NCBI GenBank assembly: GCA_947473805.1 | Contig: CANJGB010000019.1 | Span: 1 to 64,000, forward strand | Origin: Alphaproteobacteria bacterium | Lineage (GTDB): Bacteria; Pseudomonadota; Alphaproteobacteria; Ferrovibrionales; Ferrovibrionaceae | Reading direction: 5' to 3' | Length of the DNA stretch: 64,000 nt | Shown: in pieces, positions 45,951 through 53,367 of the stretch | How positions within the stretch are numbered: the first letter of the stretch is position 1 | How the letters are laid out: every line of letters starts with the position of its first letter | Made by a program: the position numbers and the translations under genes | The notes under the pieces: model-generated | Databases searched by the model: none | The model's input: only the letters and a program-made list of their open reading frames with translations | What the model was told of the DNA's origin: nothing

Positions 45951-47063
45951 CTAACTAATCTTGTAGATCGCGGCGGCATTGTCCCACAGGACTTTGCGGC
46001 GCACGGCGGGGTCAGCGTTGCCGAACATGCGCTCGCGCACCTGTCGCGAGTGGGGGAAGCTGCCGTCACCATGTGGGTAGTCGGCCGCCCACATGAAGTT
46101 GTCAGCGCTGGTCTCCGGAATCAGCTTAACACCCAGCGTCTCGTCGGCGAACGTCGCGTAGCACTGGCGATGGAAGATTTCACGCGGCGTGGCCTTCAGC
46201 GTTACCGAACTGGCGCGCACCATGCCGTACTGGCTGATCTCATAATCCAGCCGTTCCAGCACGTAGGGAATCCAGCCGATGCCGGATTCGCCCAGCACGA
46301 ACTTCATCTTCGGATGCCGGTCCAGCACGCCGGACAGGATCATGGTCGTCAGCACTTCCTCAAGCTGCATGCCCAGCACCGCGGCCAGTGACGGCAGTTT
46401 CCACGGTTGGTCATTCGGAATCTTCAACAGGCTGTGCGAGCCCGCGCCGACATGAACATTGATCGACATTCCGGTTTCTTCAGACGCGTTCCACAGCGGC
46501 TCCCACATCGGATCGAAAATCGGCTTCACTGCGCCCCACACGTCGAAATAGGCGCCCTTTAGGCCGATGGACTGGCCGCGCTTCAACTCCCGAACCGCCG
46601 CCTCGGCATCGTGCGCAGGCAGCGTGGCAAGACCGATCAACCGGCCCTTTGCGTCTGCGCATAGTTCCTCCGCCTGCCACGAGTTGAAGGCGGTGCAGAC
46701 GGCGGACTTCAGTTCCTGGTCGGTGAAGCTCCAGTCGAGGAAATTGTAGAGGACCTGCGCGTACACGCCTTCGGCATCCATGTCCTGCAGGCGGTACTTC
46801 GCGCTGGTCGCGCGCCAGACGCCGGGTTCCGGCTCCTCGGGCAGGCCGGCCTTGTCGAATACGATGATCTTGTTCTCGGGCCGCTTCGAGCCCCAGTGAC
46901 CCCACGACTTGTCTTCGCGCACCCACATCTTCCCACCATGTGGATTGTCGATGACCTTTGGTCCGGCGTCGCGATACTTCGCCGGCAGGCGCTTCTGCCA
47001 CAAATCCTGCGGCACATATGTCAGGTCAATGTGGTCGTCCGCAGAAATAACGCGCTCGTTCAT
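45951..47063 (-). CDS. amidohydrolase-2 family protein
   Basis: 370 residues from ATG 47063 (MNERVISADDHIDLTYVPQD), where ADDHI takes the place of the usual HxH. SINVHVGAGSHSL and FVLGESGIGWIPYVLERLDY are typical of the ACMSD-related amidohydrolase-2 group, and MWAADYPHGDGSFPHSR carries the final Asp/His. Substrates in this group are ring acids or amides. It is the first gene of the operon that continues to 43306 and lies opposite a LysR gene with strong dyads between them, which points to inducible control. Confidence 0.9.
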   Translation of the reverse strand: MNERVISADDHIDLTYVPQDLWQKRLPAKYRDAGPKVIDNPHGGKMWVREDKSWGHWGSKRPENKIIVFDKAGLPEEPEPGVWRATSAKYRLQDMDAEGVYAQVLYNFLDWSFTDQELKSAVCTAFNSWQAEELCADAKGRLIGLATLPAHDAEAAVRELKRGQSIGLKGAYFDVWGAVKPIFDPMWEPLWNASEETGMSINVHVGAGSHSLLKIPNDQPWKLPSLAAVLGMQLEEVLTTMILSGVLDRHPKMKFVLGESGIGWIPYVLERLDYEISQYGMVRASSVTLKATPREIFHRQCYATFADETLGVKLIPETSADNFMWAADYPHGDGSFPHSRQVRERMFGNADPAVRRKVLWDNAAAIYKIS

Positions 47064-47091
47064 GACGCTTCTTCCCCAATGTCTTTTTATC

Positions 47092-47106
47092 ATCGCAAAT
47101 TGCGAT
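47092..47106. promoter_or_regulatory. palindrome ATCGCAAATTGCGAT, candidate LysR operator
   Basis: Perfect 7-bp arms around one central base. T93 and A105 also give the T-N11-A spacing of LysR boxes. It lies 29 bp upstream of the amidohydrolase start and 66 bp upstream of the LysR start, at the usual activator-binding position for a divergent pair. Confidence 0.6.
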
Positions 47107-47121
47107 TATCCGGGCGAGTCC

Positions 47122-47153
47122 GTATATTTGGAAAGCGTGTTATTCAAATATAC
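47122..47153. promoter_or_regulatory. 9-bp inverted repeat GTATATTTG-N14-CAAATATAC
   Basis: A perfect 9-bp inverted repeat with 14 bp between arms, ending 18 bp before the LysR start. It is AT-rich and covers the probable LysR promoter, so it is likely a second regulator site (autoregulation). An arm-to-arm match of this length is unlikely by chance in a region of about 110 bp. Confidence 0.65.
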
Positions 47154-47171
47154 CTTATTGGAAGTCCGCGT

Positions 47172-48083
47172 ATGAGATTATCCCTGCGGCAACTGGAAGT
47201 GTTCGACGCCATTGCCCGCACCGGCAGCGTTGTGAAAGCGGCCGAGGTCATCGGCCTCAGTCAGTCTGCCACCAGCCTGTCGCTCCGCGACCTGGAAAAC
47301 AATCTCGGAGCGCCGCTGTTCCTGCGGCATGGAAAGAAGCTACTGATCAACGAGAACGGTGAGCGGCTGCGCCTGCGCGCCAATTCCCTCATTCGCCAGA
47401 TATCGGAAATCGAATCCCTCCTGGACGACCGCTCGCTTCAGGGCACCCTGCGTGTCGGCGCCAGCGACACGATCGGCAATTACATTTTGCCGGCGCTCTG
47501 CGGCGGGTTCATGCGCGCGCACGAGAAGGTCCGCATGGAATTGGCCGTCCAGACCGCCGGCAGCGTGATGGACGGCCTTGAGAACATGTCGCTGGATCTC
47601 GGTTTCATCGACAGTTCGTGCAACCGGCATGCGCTGCATGTCCTGCCATGGATCGAGGATGAACTGGTGTTCTTCTGCGCGCCGGACCATCGGTTGGCGG
47701 GCCGCAAGCGCTTGCCGGTCGCCGAGCTGGAGCGCGAGACCTGGTTCCTGCAGCCGCCGTACCATTCCGCGCGCACCTTTGTCGTGCCCTATATTGGCCG
47801 CTACATTCGCGCGCTGAACATCGGTTTCGTGTCCGACAGCGCCGAGGCGATAAAGCAGACGGTGGCGGCGGGTACTGGCATCGGCTGCTTGTCGCGCATC
47901 GTTCTGGCGCCCGAACTGAAGTCCGGACAGTTGCGCTCCATCGAGGTGCACGAACTGGATTTCCGTCGGGTGTTTAACATCATCACTCGCAAGAACAGTT
48001 ACCAGACAGAGCTGCAGCGCGCCTTCGTCGATTATGTCATGGCGGCCGGTGCTCAGGCCGCGGAGTCGGTCGGCAGCCGATAG
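47172..48083 (+). CDS. LysR-family transcriptional regulator
   Basis: 303 residues from ATG 47172. Helix-turn-helix: SLRQLEVFDAIARTGSVVKA with EVIGLSQSATSLSLRDLE. Effector domain about 90-295 (TLRVGASDTIGNYILPALCG, LGFIDSSCNRHALH). The two dyads immediately upstream make it the probable activator of the divergent amidohydrolase operon. It is a paralogue of the LysR at 20130: the motifs RTGSV, SLRD and CGFIDS/LGFIDS align at the same positions. Its 3' end overlaps the convergent ligase gene by 31 bp. Confidence 0.93.
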   Translation: MRLSLRQLEVFDAIARTGSVVKAAEVIGLSQSATSLSLRDLENNLGAPLFLRHGKKLLINENGERLRLRANSLIRQISEIESLLDDRSLQGTLRVGASDTIGNYILPALCGGFMRAHEKVRMELAVQTAGSVMDGLENMSLDLGFIDSSCNRHALHVLPWIEDELVFFCAPDHRLAGRKRLPVAELERETWFLQPPYHSARTFVVPYIGRYIRALNIGFVSDSAEAIKQTVAAGTGIGCLSRIVLAPELKSGQLRSIEVHELDFRRVFNIITRKNSYQTELQRAFVDYVMAAGAQAAESVGSR

Positions 48084-49699
48084 GTCCTGAACTGGTCGCG
48101 CAGCGTCGTTTTTTGCAGCTTGCCTGTTGCGGTGTGGGGCAGGGTATCGACGAACACCACGTCGTCGGGCAGCCACCACTTCGCGACCTTGTCACCCAGG
48201 AAAGCGAGAAGCTCTTCACGGGTGACCGTGGCGCCCGACTTCTTGATCACAACCAATAGCGGCCGTTCCCCCCATTTGTTGTGCGCAATGCCGATGACCG
48301 CAGCCTCCTGCACGGCGGGGTGTGCGACGGCAGCGTTCTCCAGATCGATCGAACTGATCCACTCGCCGCCTGACTTGATGACGTCCTTCGACCGGTCGGT
48401 GATCTGCATATAGCCGTCGGGATCCAGTGTCGCGACATCGCCCGTGCGGAACCAGCCCTGTTCATCGATCACCGCGTCGTCGTTCTTGAAATATCCGCGC
48501 GTGACCCAAGGGCCGCGGACCAGCAAGTCGCCGAAGGCCTTCCCATCGCGCTGCAATTCCTTGCCGTCCTCGCCGACGATCTTCATCTCGACGCCGTAGA
48601 TGGCTCGACCCTGCTTCACCTGCACCGCGGTGATCTTCTCGGTCGACAGGCCTGCATGCTTTGGCAAGAGGTGTCCCACCGTGCCGATGGGGCTCATCTC
48701 GGTCATGCCCCAGGCATGGACAACGAACGCGCCAAACAAGTCGCGGAACTTCTCGATCATTGCGCGTGGCGCTGCCGAACCGCCAATGATCACGCGCTTT
48801 AGCTTGATATCGGACAGGTTCAGGCTGGCGCGGTTCTGCTCGATATAGTCCAGCAGCATCAGCCACACGGTCGGGACGCCCAACGTCAACGTACAGGCCT
48901 CCTTGGCGAGCAATTCGTAGACGCTTCTGCCGTCGAGTGCCGGCCCCGGCAGGACCAGCTTGGCGCCGGACATCGCCGCCGAATAGGCAACACCCCAGCC
49001 GTTAACGTGGAACAGCGGCACAATCAGCAGGATGCTTTCGCCGCTGGATATACCGAGCCCGTCGGCGGAGCAGCCGCTGAACGAGTGCAGCACGGTGCTG
49101 CGGTGAGTGTACAGCACACCCTTTGGATTGCCTGTCGTGCCCGAGGTGTAGCAAAGCGACGAGGCGGTCCGTTCATCGAACTGCGGCCACTCGAACCGGT
49201 CCGGTTGCGCGGCCAGCATCTCTTCGTAGCACAACAGGCCGGACACATTGATGGCTGGCAAGTGCGCCTTGTCGGTCAGCGCGACGATGTTGCGGATAGT
49301 CTTGAACCTGGGCGCCAGCTTCTCGACCAGCGGGGCGAAGGTCGCGTCGAAGAACAGCAGCGTGTCCTCGGCGTGGTTGGCTATATATTCGATCTGCTCG
49401 GGAAACAGGCGGGGGTTGATGGTGTGCAGCACGGCGCCCATGCCCGACACCGCGTAATACAGTTCGACGTGCCGGTAGCCGTTCCACGCCATGGTGGCGA
49501 CCCGGTCCCCCGGCTTCACGCCCAGTGCGACGAGCGCGTTCGCCAGCCGTTTGGCTCTGGCGTTGATTTCGCGCCAGTTGGTGCGGTGGATTGGGCCCTC
49601 AACCGTCCGGGACACGACTTCACGATCGCCGTGGTACAGCGCGGCATGCTCGATCAGCGATGACAACAGCAGCGGGCGGTCCTGAATCAGGCCCAGCAT
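48053..49699 (-). CDS. acyl-CoA synthetase (AMP-binding)
   Basis: 548 residues. Start [20 protein letters not shown] with [14 protein letters not shown] is the common opening of the group annotated as 3-(methylthio)propionyl-CoA or medium-chain acyl-CoA ligases (DmdB-like). ATP loop [45 protein letters not shown], and C-terminal Lys in [10 protein letters not shown]. It activates a carboxylic acid to its CoA thioester through an acyl-adenylate. The exact acid is unknown. The gene converges on LysR and may feed products of the same catabolic region into beta-oxidation. Confidence 0.93.
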   Translation of the reverse strand: MLGLIQDRPLLLSSLIEHAALYHGDREVVSRTVEGPIHRTNWREINARAKRLANALVALGVKPGDRVATMAWNGYRHVELYYAVSGMGAVLHTINPRLFPEQIEYIANHAEDTLLFFDATFAPLVEKLAPRFKTIRNIVALTDKAHLPAINVSGLLCYEEMLAAQPDRFEWPQFDERTASSLCYTSGTTGNPKGVLYTHRSTVLHSFSGCSADGLGISSGESILLIVPLFHVNGWGVAYSAAMSGAKLVLPGPALDGRSVYELLAKEACTLTLGVPTVWLMLLDYIEQNRASLNLSDIKLKRVIIGGSAAPRAMIEKFRDLFGAFVVHAWGMTEMSPIGTVGHLLPKHAGLSTEKITAVQVKQGRAIYGVEMKIVGEDGKELQRDGKAFGDLLVRGPWVTRGYFKNDDAVIDEQGWFRTGDVATLDPDGYMQITDRSKDVIKSGGEWISSIDLENAAVAHPAVQEAAVIGIAHNKWGERPLLVVIKKSGATVTREELLAFLGDKVAKWWLPDDVVFVDTLPHTATGKLQKTTLRDQFRTYRLPTDSAA

Positions 49700-49777
49700 C
49701 CCTTCCTCCCCGGACGTTTTTTCACGGTCAGTTTATGAAGGCGGGCAGGCGCCAGCAAGCGGCGGCCAGCCGGAAAA

Positions 49778-50185
49778 CTAGCTGGCCTGGGCGGCCAGTC
49801 GCTTGGCGAGGTTGGCGCGCTTGTCGAGCTGGGCGCGCACGGCGGAGAGCAGTTCCTCGGTTGTGAACGGTTTGGTGATGTAATCTTCGGCGCCCAGTTC
49901 CATCCCCTTGCGCTGGGCCGACCGCTCGACCGCGGCGGTCAGGAAAACGACCGGGATGGCTTCGGTCGCAGGGTGGCTTCGCAGCACGGAAATGGCGCCA
50001 TAACCGTTCAATTCCGGCATCGAAATATCGCAGAGAATAAGGTCCGGCTTGTGCAGCTGGGCCATGCCGACGCCGACCGCGCCGTTGTCCGCGCCAAGCG
50101 CCTCGTAGCCCTCGAACTTGAGCAGCTTGAGGATGCGCTCGCGGATCGGCGCCTCGTCATCGATAACCAGAATGCACGCGCTCAA
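49778..50185 (-). CDS. single-domain response regulator
   Basis: 135-residue receiver with no output domain. Acidic pocket D9-D10, phospho-acceptor D53 in LILCDISMPELNG, T83 in VVFLTAAVE, and K105 in DYITKPFTTEEL. A short helical C-terminus (ANLAKRLAAQAS) follows. Lacking a DNA-binding domain, it must work through protein contacts or further phosphotransfer. Its start lies 4 bp inside the end of the kinase gene, so it is that kinase's partner. Confidence 0.95.
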   Translation of the reverse strand: MSACILVIDDEAPIRERILKLLKFEGYEALGADNGAVGVGMAQLHKPDLILCDISMPELNGYGAISVLRSHPATEAIPVVFLTAAVERSAQRKGMELGAEDYITKPFTTEELLSAVRAQLDKRANLAKRLAAQAS

Positions 50186-51180
50186 ACCGGTACTCCCTCT
50201 TCGCGCGGCGCCGGGCCTTCGGCCACGCGGACATCAACCTCGGTTCCCTTGCCGATTTCGCTCCGGAGCTCCACTGTGCCGCCCAGTTGTGCGGCGGCAC
50301 GCTGCACCACGGCGAGACCGAGACCGGATCCGGAAATTGCCTCCACGTTACCACCCCTGTGGAAGGCTTCAAAGACCCGCTGCCGGTCCTCCACGGGAAT
50401 GCCGATACCGTGGTCGATCACCTTTATGGTTAAATTCCCTTGTTCCCGGCCCAGCTCCAGCCGGACGATGTCCGCATCGGGCGAGTATTTGATGGCATTG
50501 CTGAGCAAATTGTCCAGTATCTGCCGAAACTTGGTCGTTTCGACCACGGCCTCCTCCGCTCCCGGGGCGATCATCAGGTCCAGCGAATGGCGCGCCTGCT
50601 GCACTACGCGGCACCGGTTCCAGACTTCGCGGGCTACCGTCGCCAGATTGACCTTCTCAAATTTCAGGCGCGGCGCCCGGCCGGGGCCGTCATCGATGGT
50701 CAGGACATCGTCCATCAGGCCGGTGATCGCGCGTACCTCGCTTTGTATCGCTTCGATCTCGACCATCCGCTCCTCCTCGCTCATCTGCGCGCCATAGAGC
50801 TTGAGCAGATCGCTGGCGGCGTAGATCGTGGTGAGGGGGGTGCGGATTTCGTGGCTGATCATGGAGACGAAGCGTGTTTTCAGGTTGCCCAGTTCCTGTT
50901 CGCGCTCCAGTCGCGCCGAAAGACGGCGCTGTTGCTCGGCCACTTGCTGTGCTTGGCGCAAATAGATACCTGCCATGACAAGGATCGCGACCGCGATGAT
51001 CGCAGTGAGCCCGAGGTCGAAAATCACCGGATGGTGATGCAGCAGGTGGATGGCCAGCCAGACGACGGCGCCCAGCCCGACGGTGAATGGTGCGAGCAAC
51101 GGGAGTGCAAACCGCAGGGGCGATCGGGGGGGAACGCCACTGCGGCGCTCGACGCCGACATGTCTGGTCTTGTTGCTCAC
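50182..51180 (-). CDS. membrane sensor histidine kinase
   Basis: 332 residues. Two membrane helices near 25-75 (PFTVGLGAVVWLAIHLL and AIIAVAILVMAGIYL) with almost no periplasmic loop, so sensing is probably intramembrane or cytoplasmic. A short coiled segment follows, then HisKA with H110 in SMISHEIRTPLTTI. The ATPase domain has N box DNLLSNAIKYS, G1 DHGIGIP, F box and G2 GSGLGLAVV. It phosphorylates the response regulator encoded next. The stimulus is unknown. It is divergent from the aminotransferase gene. Confidence 0.94.
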   Translation of the reverse strand: MSNKTRHVGVERRSGVPPRSPLRFALPLLAPFTVGLGAVVWLAIHLLHHHPVIFDLGLTAIIAVAILVMAGIYLRQAQQVAEQQRRLSARLEREQELGNLKTRFVSMISHEIRTPLTTIYAASDLLKLYGAQMSEEERMVEIEAIQSEVRAITGLMDDVLTIDDGPGRAPRLKFEKVNLATVAREVWNRCRVVQQARHSLDLMIAPGAEEAVVETTKFRQILDNLLSNAIKYSPDADIVRLELGREQGNLTIKVIDHGIGIPVEDRQRVFEAFHRGGNVEAISGSGLGLAVVQRAAAQLGGTVELRSEIGKGTEVDVRVAEGPAPREEGVPV

Positions 51181-51270
51181 GGAACCAGTCTAACCCATAA
51201 AAGCCGGTTTTGACGCCGTCGCGGAATCGACCTCTAATCGGTTGCCGCCAATCCGAGGTCCTGCCCCACC

Positions 51271-52656
51271 ATGCAAAACCCCAATTCCGCCGCCGCGCGC
51301 GACATTGCCAGCGTGCTGCATCCCTATACCAATCTTGCGGTGCACGAAGAGAGAGGCCCGATGGTTATCGAACGGGGGGCGGGCATTCGGGTGTGGGACG
51401 ACAGCGGACGCGAATATATCGAGGCGATGTCCGGGCTGTGGTGCGCGGGCCTGGGCTTCAACGAAGAGGCGCTGGTCGAGGCCGCGGCGGCGCAGATGCG
51501 GAAACTGCCCTTTTATCATCCGTTCGGGCACAAGTCGCATGGGCCGATGATCGATCTGGCCGAGAAGCTGAAGGCCATGGCGCCGGCGCCGTTTTCCAAA
51601 GTGCTGTTTGCCAATTCCGGCTCGGAGGCGAACGACACGATCATCAAGCTGATCTGGTACTACAACAACGCGATTGGCAGGCCGGCGAAGAAGAAGATCA
51701 TCTCGCGCCAGCGCGCTTATCACGGCGTTACATTGTTTTCGGGCGGCCTCACCGCGCTGCCCAACAATCAGCGCGACTTCGACATGCCATTGGGCCGCAT
51801 TGTCTATACGGACTGCCCGCATTTTTCTCGCAATGGCCTGCCCGGTGAAAGCGAGGCCGGGTATTCGTTGCGGCTCGCCGCGAATCTCGAACGGTTGATC
51901 CTGCGCGAGGGAGCCGAGACCGTGGCCGCCTTTATTGCCGAGCCGGTCATGGGTGCGGGCGGGGTGATCGTCCCGCCGGCCGGGTACTTCGAAGCCATTG
52001 CGCCGGTGCTGAAGAAGTATGACGTGTTCCTGGTGGCTGACGAAGTCATCTGCGGCTTTGGGCGGACTGGCAATATGTGGGGCAGTCAGACCTTTGGGAT
52101 GACTCCGGATTTCCTGTCCTGTGCCAAGCAGCTTTCCTCGGGCTATCTGCCCATCTCGGCGTTGATGATTCCGGACGGCGTCTACCAGGTAATGGTCGAG
52201 CAGAGCCGCAAGATCGGCACGTTCGGCCATGGCTTTACCTATGGCGGGCACCCGGTCGCGGCCGCCGTCGCGCTGCGGACGCTGGAACTGTATGAAGAGC
52301 GGGGCATCGTCGACCACGTGCGCGCCGTTACGCCGCACTTCCAGGCCCGCCTAGCGCACCTGGCCGACCACCCGCTGGTTGGCGAAACGCGCGGTGTCGG
52401 ACTTATTGGCGCCGTGGAACTTATGGCTGACAAACCGGGGCGTCGGGCGTTTCAGCCTGGACAAGGTGTCGGCAGCTATTGCCAGGCGCAGGGCCAGGAA
52501 AATGGGCTGATCACCCGCGCCTTGGGCGACAGCATCGCGCTGTGTCCACCAATGATTATTACCGTTAGTGAGGTCGACGACCTGTTTGATCGCCTCGAGC
52601 GCGCGCTGGACTCAACAGAATCATGGGTTCAGGCCGAGGCGCTGCGCCAGCCGTGA
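51271..52656 (+). CDS. class III aminotransferase (omega-amino acid/pyruvate type)
   Basis: 461-residue PLP enzyme. Phosphate-binding NSGSEANDTIIKL, SRQRAYHGVTLFSGGLT, VFLVADEVICGFGRTGNMWG with the pyridine-N Asp, and catalytic Lys in SCAKQLSSGYLPISA. TFGHGFTYGGHPVA is typical of the beta-alanine/putrescine/taurine-pyruvate branch, while KKIISRQ and FDMPLG are common in its alphaproteobacterial members. The amino donor is uncertain. Start ATG 51271. It is followed by a strong hairpin at 52664. Confidence 0.93.
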   Translation: MQNPNSAAARDIASVLHPYTNLAVHEERGPMVIERGAGIRVWDDSGREYIEAMSGLWCAGLGFNEEALVEAAAAQMRKLPFYHPFGHKSHGPMIDLAEKLKAMAPAPFSKVLFANSGSEANDTIIKLIWYYNNAIGRPAKKKIISRQRAYHGVTLFSGGLTALPNNQRDFDMPLGRIVYTDCPHFSRNGLPGESEAGYSLRLAANLERLILREGAETVAAFIAEPVMGAGGVIVPPAGYFEAIAPVLKKYDVFLVADEVICGFGRTGNMWGSQTFGMTPDFLSCAKQLSSGYLPISALMIPDGVYQVMVEQSRKIGTFGHGFTYGGHPVAAAVALRTLELYEERGIVDHVRAVTPHFQARLAHLADHPLVGETRGVGLIGAVELMADKPGRRAFQPGQGVGSYCQAQGQENGLITRALGDSIALCPPMIITVSEVDDLFDRLERALDSTESWVQAEALRQP

Positions 52657-52663
52657 GGAGGTA

Positions 52664-52690
52664 ACCCGGTGCCACACCGTGGCACCGGGT
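52664..52690. terminator. bidirectional hairpin between the aminotransferase and csbD
   Basis: ACCCGGTGCCAC-acc-GTGGCACCGGGT is a perfect 12-bp stem between convergent genes, 8 nt after one stop and 9 nt from the other. It can end both transcripts, although the T-run is short. Confidence 0.85.
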
Positions 52691-52698
52691 CGCACTTC

Positions 52699-52899
52699 TT
52701 AGTGGTAGGTCTTTTCCCAGACCGAGACCTGCTTCTCTGCTTCGTCCTTGGCAATGCCATAACGCTCCTGCAGGCGGCCGATCATCTGGTCGCGCTGGCC
52801 GGCGATCTGGGTCAAGTCGTCGTCGGTCAGCTTGCCCCACTGCTCCTTGACCTTGCCCTGAGCCTGCTTCCAATTGCCTTTCACGGTATCCCAGTTCAT
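52699..52899 (-). CDS. CsbD-family stress response protein
   Basis: 66 residues from ATG 52899: MNWDTVKGNWKQAQGKVKEQ, then WGKLTDDDLTQIAGQRDQMI, the CsbD family pattern of a small, charged helical protein made in quantity under stress. The biochemical role of CsbD proteins is unknown. A consensus EcfG promoter on the same strand (52987-52963) predicts induction in the general stress response with a leader of about 55 nt. Divergent from the 98-residue protein gene, which has its own EcfG promoter. Confidence 0.93.
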   Translation of the reverse strand: MNWDTVKGNWKQAQGKVKEQWGKLTDDDLTQIAGQRDQMIGRLQERYGIAKDEAEKQVSVWEKTYH

Positions 52900-52962
52900 A
52901 GCGTTCTCCTTGAAATTGAGGGCGTTGGTACCGGGGTGAATGTGCCCCGCGTGCATTGCAAC

Positions 52963-52987
52963 AACGGGAGCGCCGGTCAGGGGTTCC
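52963..52987 (-). promoter_or_regulatory. EcfG (general stress sigma) promoter of csbD
   Basis: On the minus strand GGAAC (52987-52983), 16 bp, CGTT (52966-52963): an exact match to the alphaproteobacterial EcfG/SigT consensus. It is placed 64 bp before the csbD start, and csbD is a classic stress gene, so site and target agree. Confidence 0.8.
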
Positions 52988-53010
52988 GTGACAAGGCAGG
53001 GGATGAACCG

Positions 53011-53035
53011 GGAACCACCATTCCCACAGCGCGTT
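53011..53035 (+). promoter_or_regulatory. EcfG (general stress sigma) promoter of the 98-residue protein gene
   Basis: GGAAC (53011-53015), 16 bp, CGTT (53032-53035): exact consensus. Predicted start near 53042, 29 nt ahead of the ATG at 53071. Together with the opposite promoter at 52963-52987 it forms a back-to-back stress promoter pair, their -35 elements 23 bp apart. Confidence 0.8.
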
Positions 53036-53070
53036 TTAGAAGCGCTACCATCCACCAAGAAAGCCAGGTC

Positions 53071-53367
53071 ATGAACAACCACGTGAAAGCGAAGATTCTC
53101 GATATCGAGCTCGCGCTTACAGATCCGGCGAAAGTTTTCGGTGATCCGAATGAGGTTCTCGGGTGCGACCTGCTGAGCCACGACCAAAAGGTCGACGTCT
53201 TGCGTCGTTGGGAAATGGATACCCGTTTGCTGTCCATCGCCGAGGAAGAGGGCATGACTGGCGGCGAATCAAACAAACTGAATTCGGTCGGCGAAGCGCT
53301 GCTGAAACTCGGCGAGGACAAGGGCCACCGCGCGGACTCCGGCCCGCCGAGCAAGATGGGCAGCTAG
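53071..53367 (+). CDS. small conserved hypothetical protein of the predicted stress regulon
   Basis: 98 residues. Start ATG 53071. The sequence is charged and helical: ILDIELALTDPAKVFGDPNE, HDQKVDVLRRWEMDTRLLSI, AEEEGMTGGESNKLNSVGEA. There is no signal peptide or membrane segment and no recognised catalytic motif. Related short proteins seem to sit near stress genes in alphaproteobacteria, though that is memory-based and unchecked. The EcfG promoter upstream is the strongest clue: likely a stress-response protein of unknown function. It ends in a 4-bp overlap with the convergent Kef antiporter gene. Confidence 0.8.
   Translation: MNNHVKAKILDIELALTDPAKVFGDPNEVLGCDLLSHDQKVDVLRRWEMDTRLLSIAEEEGMTGGESNKLNSVGEALLKLGEDKGHRADSGPPSKMGS

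Noticed and set aside
51181-51209. GGAAC at 51181 with GTT near 51207 before the aminotransferase gene
   Set aside because: The spacer is 21 bp, too long for EcfG.
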